Positions 1 through 11,033 of a stretch of 64,000 nucleotides of DNA are shown in pieces. This DNA is from Batkoa obscura (taxonomy: Eukaryota; Entomophthoromycota; Entomophthoromycetes; Entomophthorales; Batkoaceae), in contig JASVEC010000001.1 in the NCBI GenBank assembly GCA_030770535.1, forward strand, positions 496,001 to 560,000, given 5' to 3'. A model generated the notes under the pieces. That model made no database searches, had not been told where the DNA came from, and saw only the letters and a program-made list of their open reading frames with translations. How positions within the stretch are numbered: position 1 is the first letter of the stretch; the number at the start of each line of letters is the position of its first letter. Made by a program: the position numbers and the translations under genes.

Positions 1-519
1 TGTTATTATACTATTTAACTTGTAAAAATACTATTAAAATTATTAAAAAATAAATGTTTTGTTATTATAAAGTTGTCTATTAATTTTTGTAATTTCTACA
101 ATTTTTATATTAAAAGTAAAAAATAATTAAAAATAATGCAAAAATATAGCTTGATATAAAATTTTTTTCTTTCAAATATAAAAACTTTAATAATATTTTG
201 TATTAGCTTTTAAAAATTTTTTTTTTAAAGATTAATTTTTAGAAAAATTTCAAAAATCATCTTATAATTAAACCAAATAATTTTAAAATCAAATAATACA
301 TAATGATAGCCTTAAAAAACATATTTTTGTTAATGTTTCTTTTTAAATTTTTATATAATAAATTTTAATATAATTAAAAAAGTATTGGCTCTTTGACTTT
401 TTATTCTAAAAAATTATTATTTTATTATTTTTGAAAACATCTCAGATAACTTTTTTTAATATTAAACTAAAAGTTTTGATAACTGATAACTTATACATTT
501 TTAAACATAAGCTACTTTT

Positions 520-628
520 ATATACAAAAATATATTTTTTTGTTTAAAAATTTTATTAATAGCTTTTTTTATTTAAATAACACTTAAAAAATAAAAAAAG
601 TATTAAAATCAAAAAAAATATTCATGTA
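520..628 (-). mobile_element. MITE family A, very degenerate copy
   Basis: It can be aligned by eye along its length to the reverse-oriented family A copies. It has the T-run followed by GTTTAA, then AATAACACTTAAAAAAT, AAAAAGTATTAAAATC and an A-run. Both terminal repeats are eroded, so this is an old copy. Confidence 0.4.
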
Positions 629-1198
629 TTACATTTTGCATATTAAAAAAAATTAACATGATAAAATAAAAATTATAGTTTTAAAAAAGTTTAAATTTAA
701 TTAAAAAGTAATTTTTATAGTTTACCTTTTGTTTATAAATACCAACAATTATTATATTAAGTATAAAATAACAAGTATATTTAGCTTTTTTAATTAATAT
801 AATTTATATTTTATTAAAACAGTAGTAGTATAAAATTTTAACCAATTTTATTAATTAAATTAAATTGACGACTAATAAGTTAATGATTTAACTTAAATAA
901 ATAATTAAAAATTGTGAAAGTTGGTACTTAGTGTTAGGAGTTAAAAGCAGTTCTTGGTTGATTAAGTTGCCTTGAGTCGAAGGGTCTTAGTTTATATAAC
1001 TAAGATAGACTTAAATGAATAAGAATAATACGCAATAAGTTACGAACTATGTGAAACAATAGGATAGACAATACTACTGTAAAATATATGTAAGATATTG
1101 TCAGAAAGACTTAGTGGCTTTATTAATAGTACAATATCAGGGAGTAATTCAATTAAAAAAGCCTCGGGTTGTCATGTTGAAGAATCTCTTTCATACTC

Positions 1199-1371
1199 TT
1201 TGCAATATGTAGTTAGAAATTCTCACAGCAAATCAAAACAAGGAACTCTGGATTGATTATACCACATGATTTACGATTAAATTGATTACAAGACTACCAC
1301 TAGCTTTATAAACAAGTTAAATGATTATTATCTTATAATTAATCCGAGAGCTGATAAACCAATATTTCACA
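1199..1371. repeat. Diverged dispersed repeat, copy 1
   Basis: It shares three ordered blocks with 2142-2250: TGCAAT near the start, then ATTCTCA(C/T)AGCAAATCAAAA, then TACCACAT, and finally GCTGATAAA followed by CAATATTTCACA. The surrounding 930-1400 segment is less AT-rich than its flanks. No coding frame or known RNA was recognised. Confidence 0.5.
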
Positions 1372-1807
1372 AAATGTAATACTAAATAGAATATTAGGTT
1401 GAAATTGTTTAGGTTGAAAAGTATGTTTAAAAAATTTATAAAAATTTATTTTTCAATTAATAGTTTTTTTTAAATTGTTAAACTTTAAATTTTATTATCA
1501 CTATTTAATAAAATTCATTATTTATTTTATTTTTATATTTGTATAAACTTTATTTGCTTTTATAATATTTAACTATTTTATTATTTTTATCAATTTTAAA
1601 TTAAATTATAAAATTACTTAATATAATGAACCTTATTTTTTATTATATTGATTTAAAATTATATTTTTATATCAGTTAATTAAATATTTAAAGTAGTTTT
1701 TTATTGAAAAAAATTTAAGTAATTTTAATTAAAAAACTATCATTTAAATTTAAAATTATTGAATTTTAATAATTTAATTTTTGGTTATTTTTATTTATTT
1801 AAATAAA

Positions 1808-1900
1808 ATATGGGAGTGTTTTTTTTTGGCTTCATCAATTTTTCTATCTTTTAAGCACTATTTGAGTAGAAAAAGTGTTAGTGAGCTTTTTATCAAGTAT
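1808..1900 (+). mobile_element. MITE family A, copy with eroded right end
   Basis: The left end reads TATGGGAGTGT followed by a T-run and GGCTTCATCA, then TTTTAAGCACTATTTGAGT and GTGTTAG, matching the family A interior. The right terminal repeat is not recognisable. A reverse-oriented copy follows about 65 bases downstream. Confidence 0.65.
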
Positions 1901-1964
1901 TTGAAATTTTTTTAAAAATTTATTTTTAATTTTAATAAAGCTTTTAAACTTATTTATGTTTTTT

Positions 1965-2068
1965 ATATGGGGATGTATTTTTGTTTAATAATTTTACTAA
2001 CAATTTTTCCGCTCAAATAGTGCTTAAAAAGTGGAAAAAGTAATGAAACCAAAAAAAACACACCATAT
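1965..2068 (-). mobile_element. MITE family A, complete copy
   Basis: It is 104 bp from ATATGGGGATGT to ACACACCATAT, with TA at both edges. The interior, read in reverse, has the conserved block TTTCCGCTCAAATAGTGCTT. It lies head-on to the copy at 1808. Confidence 0.8.
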
Positions 2069-2141
2069 GGAACATGATAACAGTTATAGTTTATTATTGT
2101 AATTACCAAATATAGATATTAACGTGACAAAATAATGTTTT

Positions 2142-2250
2142 TTGCAATTGAGTGGTAAAATTCTCATAGCAAATCAAAATAAAAAACTTTGAATCAATTG
2201 TACCACATAAATCAAATTAGTTATAAAGCTGATAAAGCAATATTTCACAT
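2142..2250. repeat. Diverged dispersed repeat, copy 2
   Basis: This is a shorter partner of 1199-1371 that keeps the blocks ATTCTCATAGCAAATCAAAA, TACCACATAA and GCTGATAAAGCAATATTTCACA. About 60 bases of the middle are missing relative to copy 1. It lies directly downstream of the family A copy at 1965-2068. Confidence 0.5.
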
Positions 2251-2414
2251 CTTTATATTAAAACTTATATATATTATTTAATTTATTTTTTTAATTATAT
2301 TTGTTTTTATTATTTTTATTTATTATTTTTATTGATAGTTCTTTTTTACTTAAGAACAGTTAAAAAAGTAGTATAATTATAATCAAAAAAGCTTTTTCTT
2401 AAAAATTATATTTT

Positions 2415-2512
2415 ATATAGTGGTGTTTTTTTGTTTCGCCTTTCTTCCTTTTTAAGCACTATTGAGCGAAAAAAAGTGTTAGTAAATTTTAAACAAAAAA
2501 ACATCCTCATAT
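2415..2512 (+). mobile_element. MITE family A, copy
   Basis: About 98 bp. The left end is TATAGTGGTGT plus a T-run, the interior has TTTAAGCACTATTGAGCG and GTGTTAGTAAA, and the right end is AAAAACATCCTCATAT. Terminal repeats and TA edges are recognisable despite substitutions. Confidence 0.75.
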
Positions 2513-3313
2513 ATTTAATTTAACATATTTGACACATACAAAATTAATTTTTGTCTTTATGAAAGTTAAAGTTATTTTGATAAAGTTTAAAATCTAAAAA
2601 CTATTCAAAAGCGTACATTTTAAAAAAATACTGATAACAAACAGGCCATTAAGCAATTAAAATCTCTTTGAACGTAATCGTGTTTAAAATTACTATGAAA
2701 ACAATGAATTATGAAAACAATGAACTTCTAAAAATACATTATAAAAAATCACTATGATTTATTTATTTTGTTTTTAATTTTACTTAAATAGAACATTTGA
2801 CCTACATCACGTTTCTAAGAATCCTAGAGGCTAATGACCTTTTTATTTTAGCTTTTTAAGGTCTAATTAGTTACACTCACTCTATATATTTCAAAGCCAC
2901 TAGCTTTTTTAAGTATTATTCTTCACTTGATCAAAACATTCTGTGCTCATCAATTTTTAATCCTTTGGGGTAAAAGAAAAATGTCAAAAAGAGGGGTGTG
3001 TCTAACAAGTGATACAGCTGTTTACGTTCAAATGTGCAATTTTTTGAAAAAAAAATGGCTACTATTTATCTGGGTGGTTTTTTAAATACTGATTCTTAGG
3101 GTCTAAATGAAATTTGCGTCTAAAAATTCATCCTTAAATAAACAGTTAGCTACTGCACAATTAAACTTAAACATCTGTAAATTTATGAACTAGAACAAAT
3201 CAAAACTGGAATAAATTTAATTTACTCAAATTAGCAGGAATTGGAATTAATAAAGTTGTAATGATTATGAGCTATACTATAAAAACTCAAAAAAAGAGGC
3301 AACTAAAATACAA

Positions 3314-5545
3314 ATGTTAACAACTTTACAATTTAGCGATGATATACACGAGAGAAGGTACTACGGTGATTTGAAACCCAAAGAAAAGCTTCATTTAATT
3401 GCTCAAGAAGTAAAGCGTGAAATGCCAAATTACTTTAAGTCTTTTTTCCCTATCTTTGGTTGGATTCCTAATTATAATCGTAAATGGATATTGGGTGATT
3501 TAATTGCCGGAATTACCGTGGGAATCATGGTTGTTCCTCAATCTTTAGCTTATGCTAAACTTGCTAACTTACCCGTGGTATATGGACTATACACCGCTTT
3601 TGCTTGTGTTGTTTTATATCCTCTCATGGGTACCTCTAGAGAAGTTTCTGTTGGCCCAACTGCTATGTTGTCTCTGCTAATTGGATCTTCTATCAATAGA
3701 ATAACAAAAGAAAGTTATGAGTTTTCTGCAATAGATATTGCAGTTGCTTTAACTTTTTTAAGTTCTATCGTTACAGCTTTATTAGGGATTTTGAGATTAG
3801 GAATCATTTTAGACTTGATACCGAATCCGGTAATCATGGGTTTTACTTCTGGTGCTGCATTAACGATTATTTTAACGCAAGTGCCTACTCTCCTCGGTAT
3901 TCCAAATGTATTTTCAAGCGATCCAACTATAACTGTCATTTATAATTTATTTTCTAACATTCCCAAACTCAACTGGATAGATTTAGTATTTGGAATAAGT
4001 TCTTTTATATTTATATATGCTTTAAACTTTATTTCTAAAAAAATGAGCTCAAAGTATCCAATCATGAGATTCTTAAAGGTTGCTTCAAATGGGTTAGCAG
4101 TATTGATCTTTACAATCATTTCATTTGTGATATATAAAGCTGAACCTAATTTTAATCTAAAAATTGTTAAAACGGTACCCCAAGGTTTTAGTTATATAGG
4201 TGTACCCAACCTTGATCCCAAACTATTATCCGCAGTTTCTTTTGATATTCTACCTGCAATTCTAATAGGTGTTTTAGAGCATGTAGCTTTATGTAAAGCT
4301 TTTGCAAGGCAAGCCAGTTATCAAATCTCATCATCTCAGGAGCTGTTTGCTTTAGGAATTAGTAATTTATGCGCCTCATTTTTTTCAGCTTATCCTGCTA
4401 CTGGTTCCTTCTCAAGATCCGCAGTAATATCTCAATCAGGAGTACACACTCCATTAGCTAGTTTATTTACAGGCGTAGTTGTTTTGATGGCATTGAGTTT
4501 CCTTACACCAGCTTTTTATTATATCCCGAATGCCACTTTAGCCGCTATCATCGTTGTTTCAGCTTCGTCGTTGGTATCTTCATACAAGACTATCTTTCAT
4601 TTATGGAAAATTCAGCCCACTGATTGTTTAGTTTTTCTGTTGGCAGCCTTGGCTACTTTTTTTGCAGGAACTGAGATTGGTATTGGGTCTTCCTTGGGCT
4701 TGGCGTTTTTGATATTAATCTATCGCATTGCACGTCCACACCTTTATTTATTATCTCAAGTTATCAATCGAACCAATGTATTTATTGACCATAAACATCC
4801 AGCTTATGACACTAAGTTTCCATTGCCCGGTGTTTTAATTTTCAAACCTCAAGAATCTTTAATCTTTCCCAATATTGATTACTTTAAAACTTGTATTTTA
4901 GATTTGGTCCTAGAAGCTACTAAAAGCGGTGCTCCACCTACGAAATCCGAAAATAAACTATGGTGCGAAGATTTGGAGCAAAGAGGGCATAAGCTTCGTA
5001 AATTACGTGAAGAAAAGACTGGAATTGCTGCTCCAGGTGTTCATTCTTTGCCTTTCCTTAAAGCAATCATTTTGGACTTTGGCTCTGTTAATCTCATTGA
5101 TTCTTCTGGACTAGAAGGTTTGTTTGATATCAGGGATACCTTATCCAAATACGCTGGGGTAGAAGCACTCAACAGATTATCTCTAGAAAACAACAAAGAA
5201 CCCGAAAAACTGGATTCTATTGAAGAAATCAATGAAGAGTTTATAGAAAGCCCACATAATCAATTAAATGATGGTTTTTTTGAGATTCATTTTGTGTCCA
5301 CTCATCCTCAAGTACTTAAAGTGTTAGAATTATCTGGAATTACTACTCCAGTTGCCCCAATCATCCTTCCTTCTGTAGTAAAGCATTTAACCGCAAATCC
5401 TATGTCAGTTCAAGATAGTGTAATGACTACATCTAGTCTTGCAGCGGGTGTTGAACCAATCGTAAGTAACGCTTCTTTATTTGTACATCTTACAGTGGGT
5501 GACGCTGTTAAAAGAGTGCGTAAAAGGATGGTTAAAAGCAAATAA
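3314..5545 (+). CDS. Sulfate permease 1 (SulP/SLC26 family)
   Basis: A 743-residue plasma-membrane sulfate transporter of the fungal SUL1/SUL2 type, intronless. Residues ~60-490 hold the hydrophobic SulP core, including VPQSLAYAKLANLPVVYGLY, GTSREVSVGPTA and PATGSFSRSAV, the last two being signature segments of the substrate pathway. The C-terminal ~240 residues are a STAS domain with the DSSGLEGLFDIRD stretch near residue 595. Length is usual for fungal SulP proteins. The first ATG is preceded by an A-rich leader. Two paralogues lie downstream at 33479-35728 (minus) and 38563-40797 (plus, broken). The STAS-proximal block 4593-5245 is almost identical to the broken copy, unlike the rest of the gene. 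SulP members can also carry molybdate or other anions, so sulfate is inferred from the family. Confidence 0.95.
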   Translation: MLTTLQFSDDIHERRYYGDLKPKEKLHLIAQEVKREMPNYFKSFFPIFGWIPNYNRKWILGDLIAGITVGIMVVPQSLAYAKLANLPVVYGLYTAFACVVLYPLMGTSREVSVGPTAMLSLLIGSSINRITKESYEFSAIDIAVALTFLSSIVTALLGILRLGIILDLIPNPVIMGFTSGAALTIILTQVPTLLGIPNVFSSDPTITVIYNLFSNIPKLNWIDLVFGISSFIFIYALNFISKKMSSKYPIMRFLKVASNGLAVLIFTIISFVIYKAEPNFNLKIVKTVPQGFSYIGVPNLDPKLLSAVSFDILPAILIGVLEHVALCKAFARQASYQISSSQELFALGISNLCASFFSAYPATGSFSRSAVISQSGVHTPLASLFTGVVVLMALSFLTPAFYYIPNATLAAIIVVSASSLVSSYKTIFHLWKIQPTDCLVFLLAALATFFAGTEIGIGSSLGLAFLILIYRIARPHLYLLSQVINRTNVFIDHKHPAYDTKFPLPGVLIFKPQESLIFPNIDYFKTCILDLVLEATKSGAPPTKSENKLWCEDLEQRGHKLRKLREEKTGIAAPGVHSLPFLKAIILDFGSVNLIDSSGLEGLFDIRDTLSKYAGVEALNRLSLENNKEPEKLDSIEEINEEFIESPHNQLNDGFFEIHFVSTHPQVLKVLELSGITTPVAPIILPSVVKHLTANPMSVQDSVMTTSSLAAGVEPIVSNASLFVHLTVGDAVKRVRKRMVKSK
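4593..5245 (+). repeat. Gene-conversion tract, copy in permease 1
   Basis: This 653-bp block matches 39842-40494 with a single mismatch that I could find (G at 5036 against A at 40285, giving Gly versus Ser). Mismatches are frequent as soon as the block ends on either side. It covers the last membrane segments and most of the STAS domain. Confidence 0.9.
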
Positions 5546-5866
5546 ATTAATTTAATATTAGACGAATAATCAAATAGAATATTCATTTAGTTAGGATTTT
5601 AAAATAAAGTTAGGTCCTACATTTAGCATGTTTAAAATTAAAACCAATTTCAATATGGTATATGATGCTAAAGGACATATTATTAGTATGTGATGAAATA
5701 AAAAAAGTAAATTAAATTATTTGTTTTTTTGAACTTAAATTCATCCTATTTTTGTCTACACCATTAAATCTCATTATTTTTGTTATACTTTATTCCAAAG
5801 ACATTTAAAATCTTAAATTCGTTTTTCGAATTCAAATCATCACTTTTTAAAATTTAATTTCAAAAA
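5546..5866. other. Intergenic, permease 1 to COQ6
   Basis: AT-rich spacer. It must hold the permease 3' end and the COQ6 promoter. No repeat or RNA gene seen. Confidence 0.5.
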
Positions 5867-7537
5867 ATGAATCGAACGATGGTATTAAACATAAGAAATC
5901 TAAAGTATAGAACTTTAGGCAGCTCAAAATATATAACAAATTTAGTATATAAAGGTAATTCAATTGACCATGCTTCAGTGAATGAAAAGAAGGGATTATT
6001 AAATACCAACTATTCAAAAAGGACATATACAAGTAAAGTGATAATTGATAATGAGATTATGAATAATGATGAAAAGGATGTAGTAATTGTTGGAGGTGGT
6101 GCCGCAGGGTTGGCGTTAACGTGTGGTTTAGGTAATCAAATTATTAAGCAACTAGTCTTTTATTAATTTTTAGCCCATGACTTATTAACTAAAGGTCCAC
6201 TTTCATATACTCCAAAACTTGCTTTAGTTGAAAAATTTAAGTTACCAAAGGTAAGAGATCCAAATGCAGAACCCTTACCATTCTCAAATCGAGTTGTTTC
6301 ATTGACGCCATCCAGTAAGCAATTTTTAGAATCCATTAATGTTTGGGAAAAGATAGATCTTTCTAGAGTAAGACCCTATAAGAATATTAAAGTTTGGGAT
6401 GCTATTGGTAAAGGAGAGTTAGAATTTGAAACAGATCAAGACTCAACAATGGCCTATATGATTGAATTAAATAATCTTACTTCTGCTTTAATGTCAAAAA
6501 TTAATGAGGCTATTGAATCTGGAATAAACATTGAATTACTTCAAGGTTGTAACTTGGATGAAATACAAAAAGCTGACTTAAATGAGAGCTTAGATTGGCC
6601 CAAATTAAGTTTACAAAATGGAGCTAGAAATATTAGAAGCAGGTTATTAATCGGCGCTGACGGAGCTAACTCTAAAGTAAGATTATTTGCTGATATTGAG
6701 TCTTTTGGTTGGGATTATTCACAAAGAGGAGTGGTTGCCACTGTTGTATTTGATCCACCATTAAAAGAAGAAGATCCTTTCGTTGGGTACCAAAGATTTT
6801 TACCAACTGGACCAATAGCCTTATTACCCTTAGATAAACAACACTCTAATTTGGTTTGGTCCATGACCCCAAAGATGGCAGAAAATATAAAATCATTAAG
6901 TTCAAATATGGCATCTAAATTAATAAAAGCCGCTTTTTCTGCAGAAGAAGGTGATCTCCAATATATTATAAATCAATTAGAAAATGGAACAATAGAAGCC
7001 TGTGATTTAGAATTAGATTGGAGACCAAAATTTGTTTCACCAGCTTCATCAAGTTCTTTCCCATCAATTAGTAACATTGTAGATAACACGGTGGCTTCTT
7101 TCCCATTAAAGTTACGTCACGTATCTAGATATGTTATCCCCCGTGTTGCACTTATTGGGTAATTTTAGCTTTTTGTTTAATGAAATTAATTAATTTATTC
7201 TTTCTTAAGGGATGCTGCTCATTCGATGCATCCACTTGCTGGACAAGGCTTAAACCTTGGTTTAGGTGACGTTGAAAGTCTTACCAAGCAATTAACTAGA
7301 GGTTGGAGAGGAGGTGTTGACCTTGGTGATCCTAATTTACTTCAAGGTTATCCTTCAGAACGCTATTTTCATAACTCAGCCATGTTAGGGGCAACTGATA
7401 AATTGTATCGTTTATTTAGGGCTACGGATCCTGTAACTACTACTGTTAGATCATTTGGCTTTAATTTGATAAATTATGGACTTCCTAACTTTGTCAAACA
7501 AGCTATCGTTAAAGCTGCTTCTGGAACTGGAGTTTAA
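5867..7537 (+). CDS. Ubiquinone biosynthesis monooxygenase COQ6
   Basis: FAD-dependent monooxygenase that hydroxylates the ring (C5) during coenzyme Q synthesis on the matrix face of the mitochondrial inner membrane. Three exons: 5867-6131, 6174-7158 and 7210-7537, with introns of 42 and 51 nt; together they give 525 residues. The N-terminal ~65 residues are rich in basic and hydroxylated residues, as expected of a mitochondrial presequence. The FAD site DVVIVGGGAAGLAL follows at ~70-83, GADGANSKVR lies in the middle, and the second intron splits the G of the flavin motif ALIGDAAHSMHPLAGQG. Slightly longer than yeast Coq6, mainly at the N terminus. Both splice junctions restore the conserved motifs in frame. 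Confidence 0.95.
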
Positions 7538-7858
7538 CTTTGTTTATAAAAGTTTTAAATTTTAAATTGCAATTTAAAAATTTTAATATTTAATTTAATT
7601 GATTTTTCTATTAATTCATGTAATTTAAATAGTTCAAAAAATATAACCTATAAAGTATTGTTACATAAAAACTAATTAGAAATATAAAAGAGACATTAAT
7701 AGTTAGAGTAGATTAAATGGTTATTATTAATAAACAACTTTAATCTTAGTAATTTTATAAAATACCATTTTTAAACGAAAATTTAATTCAGCTTCACAAC
7801 TAAAATATTATTGTAAATTAATCTCATTAAAAAAACAATCATTTCAAATTTTAGTAGT
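7538..7858. other. Intergenic, convergent 3' ends
   Basis: AT-rich spacer between the convergent COQ6 and YIPF genes. Nothing else seen. Confidence 0.5.
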
Positions 7859-8893
7859 TTAAGAAGAACCATCACTACTAGCTACTTCGTTTGTTTTAGG
7901 GCTGGAAAGATTATATTCATAAGCGAAATAAGTAAACTTAATAAAGATAGAAAATCCAATGTGTATCAAAATAGCTAACATAAGTAACCCAGAGCGCATG
8001 CCAGCCGATTCCGATCTTTTAAACACAGGATAGATATTTACTGCTAAAAAATACCCAGAATATGCAGAAAATGCAATCACAGTAAGCCATCTTACCCAAG
8101 AATAATTGATACCACAAAGGATCTAAAATGAAATTATTAAATCTTAATAAAACTGTTTATATTAAAATAACTTACAGCAGCCGGGATCCAAATTATCATA
8201 GAATAACCATATACTGTAATGAGGTCCAAAAGTACAGGTCTAGCATTGAAATAATTGGCAGTAAAATAGAATAAAGTAGGTATTAAAAAAGTATAAAAAT
8301 AAACTGAAAATAGAGAAGTCCAAATCATATTAAAGTCATACACAAAATCAATTCCTAAAAAAAAGGCACCAACACTTGTCATCAAAGAAGATACTGCAAA
8401 CATTGTACAAGCTACTAAAGTTGAGATCCAAAAAGGTCCATATAAATCTGGTTTTATGGATATATTTTCTAAAAATCTATCTCCTCCTGTTTTTATTAAA
8501 AATACTTGTTTAATCCTTTGTATTACTTCTTCAGTATCCACATCAAAATATTGGGCATAAGAATCAATTGAAAGCCATTTATTAGTAGCAGAAGTTCCAC
8601 TTTGTGGTACGGAGTCTGGATTAAAGCCAGAGTTGAAATCTAAATATTAATAAAGCTATTCTAATCAAAGATTATAAGGCTTACTTCGATTGTATTGTTG
8701 ATCATTAACTGTTGAGTTTCCTGGAATCACATTTTCTTGTGATAAAGTTGAAAAGTCTTGAAACTCTAATTCTGGGGCATCCATAAGGTCCTTAGTTATG
8801 TGAAATTACATTTAAAATTTACTTTTTATAATTCAAATAACTACTTACATCGTCTACCTCAACTACTGCTGAATATTCTCCTTTTGAACCCAT
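7859..8893 (-). CDS. YIPF1/YIPF2-like Golgi membrane protein (Yip1 domain)
   Basis: Four exons read from the minus strand: 8849-8893, 8685-8790, 8176-8639 and 7859-8122. They join in frame to 292 residues. The N-terminal ~90 residues are polar. The hallmark SIDSYAQYFDVDTEEVIQRI and PDLYGPFWISTL segments follow, then about five hydrophobic segments (Yip1 domain) and a short polar tail. YIPF1/2 proteins, and yeast Yip5, bind Rab GTPases and sit in Golgi and late endosomal membranes. The ATG at 8893 starts MGSKGEYSAVVEVDD, and exon 1 is only 45 nt. Junctions are supported by frame and by continuity of the hydrophobic segments (AAILCGINYSWVRW spans exons 3-4). Confidence 0.9.
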
Positions 8894-9060
8894 AATTTTT
8901 TTTTCTTATTTCTTTGATATTAAAATCTAAATTAATTTTTCTGATAATAATCAAATTGAGTTGATTTTATTACCAATAAATTTCAAATGCCAAGAAATTG
9001 ATGACACATAAGCTTTTAGGTTTATAAATTTATATAAATTTTTTAGATTAAACCCGTTAT

Positions 9061-9144
9061 GGCAACCTGGCCGAGTGGTCCAAGGCGTTGCGTTCAGGTC
9101 GCAATCTACATCCGTAGGCGCAGGTTCGAACCCTGCGGTTGTCA
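9061..9144 (+). tRNA. tRNA-Leu(CAG), intronless
   Basis: Full cloverleaf. The acceptor stem is GGCAACC/GGTTGTC with one G-T pair. The anticodon loop TTCAGGT gives anticodon CAG. The long variable arm CTAC-ATCC-GTAG is typical of type II leucine tRNAs. The T arm is GCAGG-TTCGAAC-CCTGC and the discriminator is A. It reads CUG as leucine. Confidence 0.97.
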
Positions 9145-9145
9145 A

Positions 9146-9151
9146 TTTTTT
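9146..9151 (+). terminator. RNA polymerase III T-run terminator
   Basis: A run of six T residues starts two bases after the discriminator of tRNA-Leu, as expected for Pol III termination. Confidence 0.85.
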
Positions 9152-9563
9152 ACTTGAGAATTGGTTTTGGAACATCCATTTATAATACTATCCTTGAATA
9201 ATTCTTTTAATAAATAAAACTTTTTATATCTATAAAGTAGCTCTTATTTTACTCAAATAAAATAACCTTATAAAATATACACTTTATTAATATTATTATA
9301 GTTCCATTAGATAAAAAGAAAATGGTTAAAAATTAGAAAAATTATCTTATTTAATATTAATTATTTAATAATATCTGAAAAAAAAATAAATCAAACTTGA
9401 TAGAATTAAACAGGATTATTTACTGATTTAAAAAGACGACATATAGCTAAAAAAGCAATAAAATAAGCAAGGTGAATCAATTGAGGTAATTAGTTAGATA
9501 TTAAGGTAGTAATCGTTGGTAATTTTTTTTTAAATATTCTTTAAAACAGCTTATGCTGTGAAC
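9152..9563. other. Intergenic, tRNA-Leu to Ral 3' end
   Basis: AT-rich spacer with no supported gene or repeat. Confidence 0.5.
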
Positions 9564-10276
9564 TTAAAGAATAACGCATTTCTTTTTACTTTTCATCTTC
9601 TTTTTGCTTTTGTCATTTCCATTGCTGTCCCTTTTCTTTTGACAAATTAATCGAAGGATTTGATCATATACTTCATCTACATTAACTCGAGTTTTACTAC
9701 TGGTTTCAAAATATTCACATCCCCAATCTGAAGCTTTGGCCTCTGCTTCTTCTCTTGTTACTGTACGTGAATCAACTAAATCACTTTTATTACCAACTAA
9801 GATAATTGGGACCTGTTCTATTTAATTATTTATTAAAGTCAATGTAACTATTTATTTACCTTTGGATCTTCTGATACTCTTAATATTTGGTCTCTAAATT
9901 CATCTGTATGCTGAAACGACTCATACTCAACTAACGAAAATAAGCATAAAAAACCTTCTCCACTGCGATAATAATTATCTCTTATCTATTAATAAAAATA
10001 AAGATTAAAATAAAGATTAAAACAAAACTTAGAATATAAAATAAAACTTACTGCTGCGTACTCTTCTTGACCTGCAGTATCAAGGATATCAATTTGACAA
10101 TCTTTACCATCAAGGGTAATTTTCTTACGATAAGAGTCTGCTTTCGTTGGATCATACTCTTCAACAAAATCAGAATACATATATTGTAATGTTAGTGCTG
10201 ACTTTCCTACACCCCCTGAGCCCACCATAATCACCTTATGTATTGGTACGTTTTGTTTCCCCTTTTTTGAAGACAT
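9564..10276 (-). CDS. Ral-type small GTPase
   Basis: Ras-superfamily GTPase of 199 residues in three exons: 10052-10276, 9860-9985 and 9564-9812. P loop GSGGVGKS at ~19-26, effector region with the Ral-type [11 protein letters not shown], switch [16 protein letters not shown] and ETSSK guanine-binding motifs. The C terminus is a lysine-rich tail ending in the CAAX box CVIL, which predicts geranylgeranylation and membrane attachment. The TKADSYRKK effector loop separates it from Ras, Rap/Rsr1 and Rheb. Ral acts with exocyst subunits in secretion and polarity in animals, and its fungal role is inferred. The second acceptor is chosen at AACAG/GTC because it alone keeps [11 protein letters not shown] in frame. 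Confidence 0.93.
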
Positions 10277-10693
10277 AAAGCTAAATCTGATTTAAATAAA
10301 GTTTAGATATTATTTATAATTAAAAATTACCTTATAAATAATAATTGAGATATAAATAATTATAATTAAAAAAGAGGGGTTATTTTTAAAAATATTTCAG
10401 TTTTAAAAATGTTAAGCTTTAAATAAAACACTTGAGATTTTTCAAGATTTAAAATAGTATTCGCCTTTTTAGAAAATGATCCTGTACTGACTGTATTGAA
10501 TCTATAAATAGATCCGAATAACCAAATCTACGTTAAGTAATTGGTAAATTATCTAAGATAGCTAATCAAAACACTTTAATCTCAATTTTTAAGAGGTGAT
10601 ACCAATCCTAACTCAATCTTTTTGATTGGCTATTTAAATACAACATGATATTTATTATGATTTCGGTCATCAACATTTAATTTTAGTTACATC

Positions 10694-10836
10694 ATGCTTA
10701 AACTTAACCAAACAGTTTCTATTGGTAGAGAGCTAGCTATCCAAGAATCTTCCTAATTTAAGATAAACCAATCAAAAGTGATTAATGCGAAGTCCCTTGT
10801 TTAAAATTTAATCCTAGAATAAAGGATATAAAAGGG
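10694..10836 (+). repeat. TATA-bearing duplicated segment, copy 1
   Basis: It aligns imperfectly with 12234-12364. Shared blocks run in the same order: CAAAC..GTTTCTA(T/C)TGG, AGCTA..CCAA, ATCTTC(C/T)TAATTT, then CC(C/T)TT(G/A)TTTAAAATT and finally a TATAAAA box. It looks like a duplicated upstream region. Confidence 0.5.
10827..10834 (+). promoter_or_regulatory. TATA box candidate
   Basis: TATAAAAG lies 86 bases before the ATG of a 37-codon frame at 10920. It stands out because the same box ends the duplicated segment at 12356-12363. Confidence 0.35.
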
Positions 10837-10919
10837 TTGGCTATTTATCTTTTAAAATAACTGTACATTAATAAAAGTCCTCACACTTAGCATTATTTCT
10901 GTTAGCAAGTAAAAGCTTC

Positions 10920-11033
10920 ATGGACTTCAAAAAAGTTACATTTAATGGCTTTAGGGTCATTGCTGCGATTGGAATTTCTACCGGGCAAGCATATGAAGAG
11001 TATACTTCATTATATGCTATACGCCTACCTTGA
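10920..11033 (+). other. Possible small ORF or gene remnant, 37 codons
   Basis: It starts MDFKKVTFNGFRVIAAIGIS and ends in TGA. The N terminus vaguely resembles a signal peptide (basic, then hydrophobic VIAAIGI). A TATA box lies upstream. No homologue is recognised, and the frame may be the broken start of a longer gene. A minus-strand frame of similar size covers the same bases and is equally unsupported. Confidence 0.2.

Larger units (their letters stand above)
1..3313. other. Gene-free AT-rich region
   Basis: No open frame here resembles a gene. The stretch is extremely AT-rich and holds four copies of miniature element family A and a diverged repeat pair (listed separately). The last ~500 bases before permease 1 are less biased in composition and probably hold its promoter: an AT-rich TATA-like run (TATACTATAAAA) lies about 40 bases before the start codon. 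Confidence 0.6.

Noticed and set aside
9061-9144. tRNA(CAG) as a sign of CUG reassignment
   Set aside because: Long variable arm and A discriminator fit leucine identity. Nothing in the window points to serine or alanine decoding.
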